From positions 186,001 through 250,000 of the forward strand of contig NZ_CP046619.1 in the NCBI RefSeq assembly GCF_009755725.1: 64,000 nucleotides of DNA, given 5' to 3'. The stretch comes from Diaminobutyricimonas sp. LJ205 (GTDB lineage: Bacteria; Actinomycetota; Actinomycetes; Actinomycetales; Microbacteriaceae). This document shows, one piece after another, positions 17,076-25,629 of the stretch. The notes under the pieces were generated by a model that was not told where the DNA came from, made no database searches, and saw only the letters and a program-made list of their open reading frames with translations. The position numbers were made by a program, and so were the translations under genes. Positions within the stretch are counted from its first letter, which is position 1. Every line of letters starts with the position of its first letter.

Positions 17076-17078
17076 GCT
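17073..17078 (+). promoter_or_regulatory. -10 box (TAGGCT) of a leaderless menB transcript
   Basis: TAGGCT ends seven bases before the menB ATG at 17086, so transcription would begin at or next to the start codon. The spacer (GGAGGGC) could also serve as a ribosome site on a longer transcript. Confidence 0.5.
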
Positions 17079-17085
17079 GGAGGGC

Positions 17086-17997
17086 ATGACTTCCGCGGTT
17101 TCCGACCTGTTTGATGCGAACGCGTGGACGGATGTCGCAGGCTTCGACACCCTCACTGACGTGACCTACCACCACGATCTCGCCGGGCGGGTCGCTCGAG
17201 TGGCGTTCAATCGCCCCGACGTGCGCAACGCGTTCCGCCCGCACACCGTCGACGAGCTGTACCGGGTGCTGGATGACGCCCGGCAGAACCCGCGGATCGG
17301 CGTCGTGCTGCTGACCGGCAACGGCCCGAGCCCGAAGGATGGCGGCTGGGCGTTCTGTTCCGGCGGCGACCAGCGCATCCGTGGCCGTGACGGGTACAAG
17401 TACGCCGAGGGCGAGACCTCATCGGGCATCGACGCCGCCCGCAGTGGCCGGCTGCACATTCTCGAGGTGCAGCGGCTGATCCGGTTCATGCCCAAGGTCG
17501 TCATCGCGGTGGTGCCCGGCTGGGCGGCCGGCGGCGGGCACTCGCTGCACGTGGTGTGCGATCTCACCATCGCCAGCCGCGAGCACGGCAAGTTCAAGCA
17601 GACCGACGCGGATGTCGGATCCTTCGACGCCGGCTACGGCAGCGCCTACTTCGCCCGGCAGGTCGGGCAGAAGTTCGCCCGCGAGGTGTTCTTCCTCGCC
17701 GACGAGTACTCCGCCGAACGCGCCTACGAGATGGGTGCGGTGAACGCGGTAGTCCCGCACGCCGAGCTCGAGACCACGGCTTTGCAGTGGGCAAACACCA
17801 TCCTCACCAAGTCGCCGACCGCGATCCGCATGCTCAAGTTCGCGTTCAACGCGGTCGACGACGGCATGGTGGGCCAGCAGGTGTTCGCCGGCGAGGCCAC
17901 CCGGCTCGCCTACGGCACCGACGAGGCAGTCGAAGGTCGCGACTCATTCCTCGAGAAGCGCGACCCGGACTGGTCCCCGTACCCCTGGCAGTACTGA
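17086..17997 (+). CDS. menB: 1,4-Dihydroxy-2-naphthoyl-CoA synthase
   Basis: A 303-residue crotonase-fold enzyme that closes the second ring of the naphthoquinone from o-succinylbenzoyl-CoA. Typical MenB features are FCSGGDQRIRGRDGYKY (oxyanion and substrate loop), the PGWAAGGGHSLH turn and the acidic DADVGSFDAGYGSAY motif. The C terminus KRDPDWSPYPWQY is characteristic. The gene has its own TAGGCT -10 box and overlaps menE as TGATG, so the two are translated together. Length and motifs are normal. Confidence 0.96.
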   Translation: MTSAVSDLFDANAWTDVAGFDTLTDVTYHHDLAGRVARVAFNRPDVRNAFRPHTVDELYRVLDDARQNPRIGVVLLTGNGPSPKDGGWAFCSGGDQRIRGRDGYKYAEGETSSGIDAARSGRLHILEVQRLIRFMPKVVIAVVPGWAAGGGHSLHVVCDLTIASREHGKFKQTDADVGSFDAGYGSAYFARQVGQKFAREVFFLADEYSAERAYEMGAVNAVVPHAELETTALQWANTILTKSPTAIRMLKFAFNAVDDGMVGQQVFAGEATRLAYGTDEAVEGRDSFLEKRDPDWSPYPWQY

Positions 17998-19100
17998 TGA
18001 CTCGGCCGCTGCGGGTGGTCACCGGCGACATCCTGCCCGAACTGCGCGCCGCGCTCGCCGGCGGTCCGGCGGTCCTGCCCCGTGAGAGCGACAGCGACAG
18101 CCCGAGCGCCGGGGGAGTGCTCCCCGAAACCGTTCCGCAGCGGATCGCCGTGGTCGTCGAGACCAGCGGCTCGACCGGCACCCCGAAGCGGGTCGCGCTC
18201 TCGGCCGACGCGCTGCTGGCGAGCGCCGCCGGATCGGACACGCTGATCGGCGGCCCGGGGCAATGGCTGCTGGCGCTGCCGTCGCACTACATCGCAGGGA
18301 TCAACGTGCTCGTCCGCTCGCTCGCCGCCGAAACCGAACCGGTGCGGCTGCACGGCGATCACTTCACCGCCGAAGCCTTCATCGAGGCGACCGGCAGGAT
18401 GCAGCCGAAGGTCCGGCACTACTGCTCACTGGTGCCCGCCCAGTTGTCGCGGCTGGTTGACGCTCCCGAGGCGCATGCCGCGCTGGCCTCGTTCGACGCC
18501 GTGCTGGTGGGCGGCCAGGCCACCCCGCCGAGCCTGTTCGCGGCTGCGCGCGAGCTCGGCGCCCGCGTCATCCGCACCTACGGTTCAAGCGAAACCAGCG
18601 GCGGCTGCGTGTACGACGGCGTGCCGTTCGCGAATGTCGAGGTTCGCATCGTCGACGGCGAGGTGTGGCTGGCCGGTCCCGTACTCGCCGACGGCTATCT
18701 TGACGACCCGGAGCGCACCGCCGAGCGGTTCGACGGTCGCTGGTATCGCACCGGCGACACCGGCGAGTTCACCGACGGGGTGCTGCGGGTCACCGGACGC
18801 CTGGACGATGTGATCATCTCCGGCGGCGTCAAGGTCTCGCTCGGGCTCATCGAACGCGTCGTCCGTGACCTGCCCAGGCTGGCCGACGCGGTCGTCGTGC
18901 GCGCCCCGCATCCGGAATGGGGCGAGGTGCCGGTACTGGTCTCGGAACGGGCGGTGGATCTTCCCGCGGTGCGCGCCGCGGTCGAAGCATCCCTCGGCCC
19001 GGCCGGACGCCCGGATCGGGCGATCACCCTGGAACGGATGCCTCGGCTCGCCTCGGGCAAGCCCGACCGCCGTGCGCTCGAGGATCTCGCCAGGGGTTAG
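17997..19100 (+). CDS. menE: o-Succinylbenzoate-CoA ligase (short actinobacterial form)
   Basis: An adenylate-forming ligase of 367 residues that activates o-succinylbenzoate with CoA. The P-loop ETSGSTGTPKR, the A5 motif RTYGSSETSGG, YRTGDTGEF and the C-terminal catalytic lysine in LASGKPDR are all present. It is about 100 residues shorter than the Bacillus form at the N terminus, as is usual in actinobacteria. The ATG at 17997 overlaps the menB stop (TGATG); the frame is open upstream but only as shadow of menB. Confidence 0.93.
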   Translation: MTRPLRVVTGDILPELRAALAGGPAVLPRESDSDSPSAGGVLPETVPQRIAVVVETSGSTGTPKRVALSADALLASAAGSDTLIGGPGQWLLALPSHYIAGINVLVRSLAAETEPVRLHGDHFTAEAFIEATGRMQPKVRHYCSLVPAQLSRLVDAPEAHAALASFDAVLVGGQATPPSLFAAARELGARVIRTYGSSETSGGCVYDGVPFANVEVRIVDGEVWLAGPVLADGYLDDPERTAERFDGRWYRTGDTGEFTDGVLRVTGRLDDVIISGGVKVSLGLIERVVRDLPRLADAVVVRAPHPEWGEVPVLVSERAVDLPAVRAAVEASLGPAGRPDRAITLERMPRLASGKPDRRALEDLARG

Positions 19101-19114
19101 CGCGCCTGTCGGCT

Positions 19115-20827
19115 TCAGTGCGAATCGAGCCGGGTCTCCTCGAGCTCGAGCATCGCCTGCGCCCGCGACAGAACGCGCGACGGGTAAATGCCGTCACGCC
19201 GTGCGCGCAACAGTGCCTCGTACTCGGCGAGGACCACTGCCCGCCGCAGCTGCCGGTACTGCCGGTGCGGCGTGGAACTGTTCGGCTCCCTCCGTACTCG
19301 TTCCCACGCGGCATCCACCCGCAAGGTGCTGTCGCGCCGCACCCGCTCGATGACCTTCGGGTCGAACTGCACGTCATCGCCGATCGCCCGCTCCGGGTGG
19401 TCGAGCACCTGCAGTCCCTCGGTGCTGAGTTCGGCAAGCAACTCGGCGAGTTTGCGATTCTCCCAGTTGCGGTCGGCACCCTGAATCCGCAGCATGCGGA
19501 TGAGCCAGGGCAGGGTTCCGCCCTGGACGACCAGGGTGACCAGGGCGACGGTGAAGGCGATCAGGATCAGCTGGGCGCGGTACGGGGTCTCCTCGGGCAA
19601 CGACTGAGCCGCAGCCAGGGTGACCACGCCCCGCATGCCCGACCAGGACAGCACAAGGCCGCCGCGCCAGTCCAGCCCGTCACGGCGGACGTGCTCGAGG
19701 TCGGCGCGCAAGCGGTTGTACAGTCGCTCGGCCCGAGCCCGGCGGCGGCGTCCCCGCTCATCCGTAGGCGGGGTGCGTCTCAACTCGGCGAGCCCGAGCC
19801 GCATCTGCAGCAGTCGCTGCTCGCTGCGCTGCGCCCGGCGATGCAGGATGAACACCATCGGATTCACCCACAGGAACCGGATCACGATCAGGGTGAGCGT
19901 TGCCAGCAGGCCGATGCCGACGGCCTGGCTGGCCGAGAGTTCAGCTGGATCGATGTCGTCGATCAGAGCCCGGATCTGCACGCCCATCAGCAGGAAGACG
20001 CCGTGCTCGAGGATGAATTGCACGCTGCGCCAGTTGACCCGCTCCGCGATGCGGGATTGCGCGCTGACGTAGCGCGGCGCATTGTGTCCGACATACAGGC
20101 CCGCGACGACCACCGCGACCACTCCTGATGCGCGCAACTCCTCGGCGGGGATGAAGGCGAGGAAGGGGACGAGAAGCGAGATGGCGTTGTCCACCAGGGC
20201 ATCGTTGATCCGGGAGCGGGCCCAGACCGCGGCTGCGCCCACCACCAGGCCGATGGCCACGGAGATCGCGACGGCATAGGCAAAGTCGGCGACACCGGCC
20301 AGCGCCGTCGACACGCCACCTGCCGCGACAGCGATCGCCGACCGCAGCAGCACGAGCGCGGTGGCGTCGTTGAGCAGCCCTTCGCCTTCGAGCACCGTTA
20401 CCAGGCGGGGCGGCAAGCCGAGGCGCTTGCCGATGGCGGTTGCTGCGACCGCATCCGGCGGGCTGATCACGGCGCCCAGCGCAACCGCGGCCGCGAGGTC
20501 GAGATCCGGCAGCAGCATGAACAGCACAAACCCCGACCCGAACGCGGAGGCGATCACGAGCAGAACGGACAGGCTGGCGATTGTGCCGACATTGCGGCGG
20601 AAGTCGATCACCGGCACCGTGATCGCGGCCGCATAAAGGATTGGCGGCAGCACGCCGAGCAGGATGATGTCGTGCGGCAGTTCGATCTCCGGTACCCCGG
20701 GCAGGTAGGAGATGACCACGCCGACAACCACGAGCACGACCGGAGCGGCGACGCCGAGTCGTTTTGCAAAGAGCGAGAAGCCGATGATGAGCAGCACCCC
20801 GAGGACGATCACCAGTGCGATCTCCAT
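19115..20827 (-). CDS. Na+/H+ antiporter, CPA1 family
   Basis: A 570-residue cation:proton antiporter. About twelve hydrophobic helices fill residues 1-415, with the ion-binding motif ISPPDAVAATAIGKRLGLP and the GEGLLNDATALVL segment typical of CPA1/NhaP proteins. A charged cytoplasmic tail of about 150 residues follows. The ATG at 20827 follows GGAGGGC by three bases; upstream codons lack family similarity. It ends 15 bases from menE (convergent) and is divergent from menA. Membrane protein for sodium or pH homeostasis; exact ion preference cannot be read. Confidence 0.9.
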   Translation of the reverse strand: MEIALVIVLGVLLIIGFSLFAKRLGVAAPVVLVVVGVVISYLPGVPEIELPHDIILLGVLPPILYAAAITVPVIDFRRNVGTIASLSVLLVIASAFGSGFVLFMLLPDLDLAAAVALGAVISPPDAVAATAIGKRLGLPPRLVTVLEGEGLLNDATALVLLRSAIAVAAGGVSTALAGVADFAYAVAISVAIGLVVGAAAVWARSRINDALVDNAISLLVPFLAFIPAEELRASGVVAVVVAGLYVGHNAPRYVSAQSRIAERVNWRSVQFILEHGVFLLMGVQIRALIDDIDPAELSASQAVGIGLLATLTLIVIRFLWVNPMVFILHRRAQRSEQRLLQMRLGLAELRRTPPTDERGRRRRARAERLYNRLRADLEHVRRDGLDWRGGLVLSWSGMRGVVTLAAAQSLPEETPYRAQLILIAFTVALVTLVVQGGTLPWLIRMLRIQGADRNWENRKLAELLAELSTEGLQVLDHPERAIGDDVQFDPKVIERVRRDSTLRVDAAWERVRREPNSSTPHRQYRQLRRAVVLAEYEALLRARRDGIYPSRVLSRAQAMLELEETRLDSH

Positions 20828-20905
20828 GGCGCCCTCCAGAACTCCGCCCGAGCAAATTGTTTCACGCCGGAACGCCCGGATGACGGGCGAGAGCGCGAGA
20901 GTTCC

Positions 20906-20911
20906 TAGAAT
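20906..20911 (+). promoter_or_regulatory. -10 box (TAGAAT) of a leaderless menA transcript
   Basis: TAGAAT is followed by seven bases and the GTG at 20919. It supports that codon as the true menA start in the absence of a good ribosome site. Confidence 0.55.
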
Positions 20912-20918
20912 CAAGGGC

Positions 20919-21878
20919 GTGGCACATCCAAGACAGCAGCGCATCGACCCGGCCAAGGTTCAGCGGTCCATGAAGGGCCGTGGTTCTCCCGCCGCGCCGC
21001 CCCGCAAGGCGACCGCGAGCGACTGGATCGCGGGCGCGCGGCTGCGTACCCTCCCGCTGTCGATCACCCCGGTTGCGCTGGGTGCCGCCGCGGCATCCGT
21101 CGAACCCGACGGCTTCGACCTCGTGCTCTCGCTGCTGTGCCTGGCCGTCGCACTCTTCCTGCAGATCGGCGTCAATTACGCCAACGACTACTCGGATGGC
21201 GTGCGAGGCACCGACAAGTACCGGGTCGGTCCGTCGCGGCTGACCGGATCAGGGGCGGCGAAGCCCCGTGCGGTCCTCAGCGTCGCGCTCGTCTTCTTCG
21301 GCCTCGGCGCCCTGGCGGGGGCTGTGGTCATCGTGCTCAGCCAACACTGGTGGCTGTTCGCCGTGGGTGCGGTCGCGCTGGTCGCCGCCTGGTTCTACAC
21401 CGGCGGCAAGCGGCCGTACGGCTACGTCGGGCTGGGTGAACTGGTCGCGTTCCTCTTCTTCGGCATCGTCGCCACCGCCGGAACCACCTACGTGCAGATC
21501 GACGGCGTGAACATCGAGTCCTGGCTTGCGGGCGCCGCCGCCGGGTTCTTCGCCGCCGCGGTGATGCTCGTGAACAACCTGCGGGACCGGGAGCAGGATG
21601 CTCTCGCCGGCAAGCGCAGCCTTGCCGTGTTGGTCGGCGACCGGGCATCCCGGATCCTGTTCGCGGTGTTCCTCGCGTTGCCCTACGGCATTCTGGTGTT
21701 CTTCGCGGTGTTCTACGCCTGGGCGCCGTACGTCTACTTCACACTGCTGCTCGCGGTGCCGACGATGCTGATCGTGATCACCGCGAAGAGCGCGCAGGAA
21801 CTCATCCTCGCGCTCAAGCTGACGAGCCTGAACGCGTTGCTATTCGGGCTGGCGCTGGCTGCCGCGATCGCCTTCTAG
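20919..21878 (+). CDS. menA: 1,4-Dihydroxy-2-naphthoate polyprenyltransferase
   Basis: A 319-residue UbiA-family membrane prenyltransferase that joins the isoprenoid tail to dihydroxynaphthoate and releases CO2, giving demethylmenaquinone. The first Asp-rich motif is NYANDYSDGVRG and the second is NLRDREQDALAGKRSL; eight or nine helices are visible. The start is a GTG at 20919 chosen from the TAGAAT box; an internal ATG about 18 codons later is the alternative. Its last 39 bases overlap the 3' end of the small gene at 21840-22151 on the other strand. Confidence 0.93.
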   Translation: MAHPRQQRIDPAKVQRSMKGRGSPAAPPRKATASDWIAGARLRTLPLSITPVALGAAAASVEPDGFDLVLSLLCLAVALFLQIGVNYANDYSDGVRGTDKYRVGPSRLTGSGAAKPRAVLSVALVFFGLGALAGAVVIVLSQHWWLFAVGAVALVAAWFYTGGKRPYGYVGLGELVAFLFFGIVATAGTTYVQIDGVNIESWLAGAAAGFFAAAVMLVNNLRDREQDALAGKRSLAVLVGDRASRILFAVFLALPYGILVFFAVFYAWAPYVYFTLLLAVPTMLIVITAKSAQELILALKLTSLNALLFGLALAAAIAF

Positions 21879-22151
21879 CGGGGCCCGCGGCGCCCCCGGG
21901 GCCTCCGGAGTCGCTCCCGGGGCGTCGCCGAGCGCGGCGTCTTCGGCCACGGCATCCGTGTCCGGCTTCTCGGGCTTCGGCGTCGACTGCGGCTGCTTGA
22001 GGAAGATGTACGAGATGCAGAGCGCGATGATCGCGGCCGCCATGCCGGCGATCCAGAGGTCGACGCGCAGCAGCATCAGGATCGCGAACACCCCACCGAA
22101 CAGGGCAAGGCGGACGATCGAGTACAGGATCCACTGGGCGCGCGTAGACAT
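21840..22151 (-). CDS. Small membrane protein, DUF4229-like
   Basis: A 103-residue protein with two N-terminal hydrophobic helices (about residues 8-27 and 30-50), then a Pro/Glu/Ala-rich tail. The start MSTRAQWILYSIVRLALF and the location next to menA match the DUF4229 proteins that accompany actinobacterial menaquinone genes. Function is unknown. A TACACT box seven bases before the ATG (22164-22159) suggests a leaderless start. The 39-base tail-to-tail overlap with menA is larger than usual for convergent genes. Confidence 0.75.
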   Translation of the reverse strand: MSTRAQWILYSIVRLALFGGVFAILMLLRVDLWIAGMAAAIIALCISYIFLKQPQSTPKPEKPDTDAVAEDAALGDAPGATPEAPGAPRAPLEGDRGSQRQPE

Positions 22152-22188
22152 CTGATCAAGTGTAAGCACCCAATTCCGCGTAAAGCCC

Positions 22189-22217
22189 TTGACAGCTTTC
22201 GACGACCGCTCTAGCGT
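22189..22217 (+). promoter_or_regulatory. Sigma-70-type promoter of the ArsR/SRPBCC pair
   Basis: TTGACA (22189-22194), a 17-base spacer and TAGCGT (22212-22217). The following AT-rich leader up to 22254, unusual for this genome, is a plausible ArsR operator. Confidence 0.6.
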
Positions 22218-22253
22218 ATTCAATGAAATGGTTGATAAACAAAGTGGTTGCAA

Positions 22254-22625
22254 ATGATCATGGATCCTGGCGCTGACGACCGGCTCGATCGAGCCTTCAT
22301 GGCGCTGGCTGACCCGGTCAGGCGACGGATCATCGCGCGGCTCAGCCGCGGCCCTGCCACCGTGAACGAACTGGCCGAGCCGTTCCAGATCAGCAAGCAG
22401 GCGGTCTCGAAGCACATCCAGGTGCTCGAGCAGGCGCACCTCGTGACCCGCACCCGGGACGCGCAGCGCCGGCCCGTGCACCTCGACGCCGCCCGGCTTG
22501 AGGCACTCACCGCGTGGATCGACCGGTACCGATTGAGCCACGAGCAGCAATATCGGACTCTCGACACCTTGCTCGAACAGGCGGCCGACGATGTCGTCGG
22601 CCCAGACGAAAAGGAAGAGAAATGA
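22254..22625 (+). CDS. ArsR-family helix-turn-helix repressor
   Basis: A regulator of about 123 residues with the ArsR winged helix: MALADPVRRRIIARLSRGPA, then ELAEPFQISKQAVSKHIQVL as the recognition helix and a basic wing (RTRDAQRRPVHL). There are no metal-binding cysteines, so it is not a metal sensor. Proteins of this type are almost always co-transcribed with an SRPBCC/AHSA1 protein, as here with an ATGA overlap. The ATG at 22254 is used; another ATG at 22260 is possible. It probably represses its own promoter. Confidence 0.85.
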   Translation: MIMDPGADDRLDRAFMALADPVRRRIIARLSRGPATVNELAEPFQISKQAVSKHIQVLEQAHLVTRTRDAQRRPVHLDAARLEALTAWIDRYRLSHEQQYRTLDTLLEQAADDVVGPDEKEEK

Positions 22626-23107
22626 CCAACCCACTGACAGTCACCGCGCCCGAAGGTGTTCCGTACATCGACTTCGAGCGTGAATTCGACGCCCCGGTCG
22701 CGGCGGTCTTCAATGCACACAAGGATCCTGAGCTGCTCAAGCAGTGGCTCGGACCCCGCGGCTACGAGATGGTGATCGACCACTTCGACTTCCGCACGGG
22801 CGGCGGATACCGCTACATCCACCGCGACCCCGACGGCCAGGAGTACGTCTTCAACGGGGTTTACCACACCGTGCGGGAGAACGAGTTCGCGATCCAGACC
22901 TTCGAATTCGAAGGTTTCCCGGATGTCGTCAGCATCGAGTCGATGACATTCGAGGATCTCGGCAACGGCCGCACCCGGCTGCGTGGCCACTCGGTGTACC
23001 CCTCGCAGGAAGCTCGCGACGGCATGGTCTCCAGCGGCATGGAGGAGGGCATGAGTGACGGCTACGAGCAGCTCGACGAACTGCTCGCCCGGGTCGCCAC
23101 CCGCTGA
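22622..23107 (+). CDS. SRPBCC-domain (AHSA1-like) protein
   Basis: A 161-residue START/SRPBCC-fold protein of the AHSA1 (Activator of Hsp90 ATPase homolog 1) group. The opening IDFEREFDAPVAAVFNAHKD and the WLGPRGYEMVIDHFDFRTGG segment are typical. The fold makes a deep hydrophobic ligand pocket; the ligand is unknown. It overlaps the ArsR gene by four bases, so the two form a coupled pair, possibly a small-molecule sensing and sequestration unit. There is no evidence for a link to the flanking men genes. Confidence 0.85.
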   Translation: MTNPLTVTAPEGVPYIDFEREFDAPVAAVFNAHKDPELLKQWLGPRGYEMVIDHFDFRTGGGYRYIHRDPDGQEYVFNGVYHTVRENEFAIQTFEFEGFPDVVSIESMTFEDLGNGRTRLRGHSVYPSQEARDGMVSSGMEEGMSDGYEQLDELLARVATR

Positions 23108-23257
23108 CAGCGACGGACGGATGCCGCAGCCCGCGGCATCCGTCCCGCCCGCGTTGCGCCCGAGCGCTTCCGGCCGCGCTGATAACGATTGAGGAAAGCG
23201 TTTCGGCACTCAGCCTGCTCCCGGCTCGGCGCGATGCAAACGCCGTACAATCAGGCC

Positions 23258-23593
23258 ATGGTGCGTTTCCTGATCGTTCTCGCCGTTGTGGTTGTGGCGT
23301 TCACGATCTACGCGCTCATCGACCTGATTATGACCGAGAAGCAGCGCGTGCGAGCGTTGAACAAGCCGCTCTGGGCGGTGCTGATCATTGTGCTCCCCAT
23401 CGTCGGCGGCGTGCTGTGGCTGACCCTCGGCAAGTCCCGTCGCGGACCGAGCGGACCAGCACGGAAGCTCGCCCCCGATGACGACCCGGAGTTCCTGTAC
23501 GGTCTGACCCGTGACCAGGAAGCCGAGGAGCGCATCCGCAAGCTCGAACAGGAACTCGCCGATCTCGACGATGACACTCCCAACAAGGAGTGA
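23258..23593 (+). CDS. PLDc_N-domain small membrane protein
   Basis: A 111-residue protein with two hydrophobic helices (residues about 4-22 and 36-55) matching the N-terminal membrane module of cardiolipin synthases, but with no phospholipase D catalytic domain. A charged tail of about 45 residues ends in a short coiled coil ([18 protein letters not shown]). Such proteins sit next to menD in many actinobacteria; the role is unknown. The ATG at 23258 follows a TACAAT box (23246-23251) by six bases. The 3' end overlaps menD by 23 bases. Confidence 0.8.
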   Translation: MVRFLIVLAVVVVAFTIYALIDLIMTEKQRVRALNKPLWAVLIIVLPIVGGVLWLTLGKSRRGPSGPARKLAPDDDPEFLYGLTRDQEAEERIRKLEQELADLDDDTPNKE

Positions 23594-25283
23594 GGCGCCG
23601 GCCACCGTGTACGCGGTGGCCCTTTTCACGGAAATGGTGCGCCTCGGCGTGCGCGATGTCGTCCTGAGTCCCGGATCCCGGTCGCAGGCCCTCGCCCTCA
23701 CCGCCGCCGCGTTCGAAGAAGCCGGCCTTATCCGGCTGCGGGTACGCATCGACGAGCGGGTCGCCGGCTTCGTCGGGGTAGGCCTGGCCGTCGAGACTCA
23801 GACGCCAGTCGTCGTCATCACGACCTCGGGCACCGCGGTCGCGAACCTGCACCCGGCCGTGCTCGAGGCACACCACGCCGGTGTCCCGCTGATCGTGCTC
23901 ACCGCCGACCGGCCGGAGGAACTGCGCGGCATCGGCAGCAACCAGACCACCCGGCAGGACGGCATCTTCGGCCGCGCGGTGCGCCGCGACTGGGACGTGC
24001 CCGCGCCGACCGGGGCGGCAGGCGAGGCGGATGCTGCAGCTTCCCTCGCACGGGAGGTGATTGCCGCGGCATCCGGGCCCGGCACCTCCGCAGGCCCGGT
24101 GCACGTGAACCTGGCCTTCCGTGAGCCGCTGTCGTCCGCAGTCGACCTCTCTTCGTTGGCCCCGGAGCGCCCGAGCGCAGCGAGGACGCGTCTCGAAACC
24201 AACCCGTCCGGGCCAGTCGACCCGGCGACCGTCCTCCACCCCGCGCCGCACACGATCGTCGTGGCCGGCCAGTCCGCGGGGGAGCAGGCCGAAGAAACCG
24301 CTCGGCTGCTCGGCGCGCCCCTGATCGCCGAAATCGCCAGCGGAGCCCACTTCGGCCCGAACCTCGTCGTCTCCTACCGCGAGCTGCTCCGCGACCCCGA
24401 GTTCGGCGGCCGCGTCGAACGAGTCATCGTGTTCGGGCATCCGACGCTCACCCGCGAGGTTCCCGCGCTCATCCAGCGTGACGATGTGCAGACGATCGTG
24501 GTCCGCTCGCCGGGAGCCGACGACTACAACCCGGGGCACCGGGTGCAGCAGTTCGTCGACGCGGTCACCATCGACGGCGACCTCCCCGCCGACACCCGCG
24601 CGTGGGTCGGCAGCTGGGTGCACACCAGCCGGGCGGTGATTGCCGATTCGACGCCGGCTCCGGATGTCGCAGCCTCACGCTCGTACGACCGACTCGATCG
24701 GGCGGCGTTCGCCCGCGCCGAACTCGCCGCCGTGCGCGAACCCGTCACCCGGCGGCTGCTGGCCGAGGCCGTCTGGCGGGCGACCTGGCCGCACGACCGG
24801 CTGGTGCTCGGCGCATCCCGGATCATCCGGGACGCCGACAAGGTCGTGCCAGGCAAGAAGCTGCGGGTGCACGCGAACCGCGGTCTTGCCGGCATCGACG
24901 GCACCATCTCGACAGCGGTCGGGATCGCGTTGGCAGCGCAGGACGGGGGCCAGCCCGGCACGACCCGAGTGCTGCTCGGGGACCTTACCCTGCTGCACGA
25001 TGTCGGCGGCCTGTTGTTCGGCACCGGGGAGCCTCGGCCGCGACTGCAGGTCATCGTCGGCAACGACGGCGGCGGCACCATCTTCGACGGGCTGGAAGTT
25101 GCGGCATCCACGCCCGCCTCGGCCATGGACCGCGTGATGTTCACCCCGCAGACCGTCGATCTCGCTGCGCTCGCCGCCGCGTACGGCTGGGCGTATCGCC
25201 GGGTCGAGCATCGCGGAGAACTCGACCAGGCCCTCACCGCGCCGGATGCGCAACTCATCATCGAGGTCCCGCTGCCCCGCTGA
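23571..25283 (+). CDS. menD: 2-Succinyl-5-enolpyruvyl-6-hydroxy-3-cyclohexene-1-carboxylate synthase
   Basis: A 570-residue thiamine diphosphate enzyme that joins 2-oxoglutarate to isochorismate. [47 protein letters not shown] and the late [14 protein letters not shown] are MenD hallmarks. Start ATG at 23571, overlapping the previous gene. Residues about 199-211 ([13 protein letters not shown]) are encoded by a stretch (24165-24200) that matches the reverse complement of the intergenic repeat at 53866-53915, so this linker region appears to contain a translated repeat. Catalytic regions are intact. Confidence 0.95.
   Translation: MTLPTRSEAPATVYAVALFTEMVRLGVRDVVLSPGSRSQALALTAAAFEEAGLIRLRVRIDERVAGFVGVGLAVETQTPVVVITTSGTAVANLHPAVLEAHHAGVPLIVLTADRPEELRGIGSNQTTRQDGIFGRAVRRDWDVPAPTGAAGEADAAASLAREVIAAASGPGTSAGPVHVNLAFREPLSSAVDLSSLAPERPSAARTRLETNPSGPVDPATVLHPAPHTIVVAGQSAGEQAEETARLLGAPLIAEIASGAHFGPNLVVSYRELLRDPEFGGRVERVIVFGHPTLTREVPALIQRDDVQTIVVRSPGADDYNPGHRVQQFVDAVTIDGDLPADTRAWVGSWVHTSRAVIADSTPAPDVAASRSYDRLDRAAFARAELAAVREPVTRRLLAEAVWRATWPHDRLVLGASRIIRDADKVVPGKKLRVHANRGLAGIDGTISTAVGIALAAQDGGQPGTTRVLLGDLTLLHDVGGLLFGTGEPRPRLQVIVGNDGGGTIFDGLEVAASTPASAMDRVMFTPQTVDLAALAAAYGWAYRRVEHRGELDQALTAPDAQLIIEVPLPR
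24165..24200 (+). repeat. Repeat-like segment inside menD
   Basis: Shares GAGCGC, CGAGCG-AGCGAG and ACGCGTCTCGAAA-C in order with the reverse complement of 53866-53915. It lies in frame in menD at a poorly conserved linker. Confidence 0.6.
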
Positions 25284-25325
25284 CCCCGTCCCGGTGGTCG
25301 AGCCGCTTCCCTGGTCGAGCCGTTC

Positions 25326-25349
25326 CCGCTGGTCGAGCTTGCCGAGACC
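25326..25349 (+). repeat. Dispersed CTGGTCGAGC repeat (exact 24-mer)
   Basis: Identical over 24 bases to 46449-46472 and 56484-56507. Two shorter partial units (TGGTCGAGCCG) precede it at about 25292-25322. Confidence 0.85.
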
Positions 25350-25375
25350 CCGCGAGACTGCGCAACCGTCGACCT

Positions 25376-25431
25376 CGACTCGCCAAAAGATGCCCATGTT
25401 CATGCGTGGGATGGGCATCTTTGGCGAGTCG
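25376..25431. repeat. Palindromic element 1 downstream of menD
   Basis: Arms of 22 and 21 bases (25376-25397, 25411-25431) pair fully apart from one bulged base; each arm contains GACTCGCC and GATGCCCAT or their complements. The gap 25284-25629 otherwise holds no gene. A possible terminator for menD. Confidence 0.7.
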
Positions 25432-25500
25432 ATCGAGGATGCCTGAGGTCGGGGACTTGATTGCTCGGGACTCGATTGCTCGGGGGCCTGCTTGCTTAGC

Positions 25501-25556
25501 GACTCGCCAAAAACGGCCCATGTGCTGGCCTGCCATGGGCATTTGCTGGCGAGTCG
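25501..25556. repeat. Palindromic element 2, related to element 1
   Basis: Arms 25501-25522 and 25535-25556 pair at 18 of 22. The outer part (GACTCGCCAAAA ... GGCGAGTCGAT) is the same as in 25376-25431, so this is a diverged duplicate of the same palindrome, 125 bases away. Confidence 0.7.
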
Positions 25557-25629
25557 ATGATTGCCCTGCAGTCTCCTCGGCGGTTGCAGTCATTGCCACG
25601 TGCGACTCGACGGTCAGTAGCATCGGCAC

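Noticed and set aside
23192-23206. GGAAAGCGTTTCGG resembling a LacI operator
   Set aside because: It lacks the GCGCTT centre of the two mal operators and is not next to sugar genes; I see no reason to call it.
25284-25629. Repeats after menD as a small CRISPR-like array
   Set aside because: Only two palindromic units of unequal sequence, no regular spacers and no cas genes.
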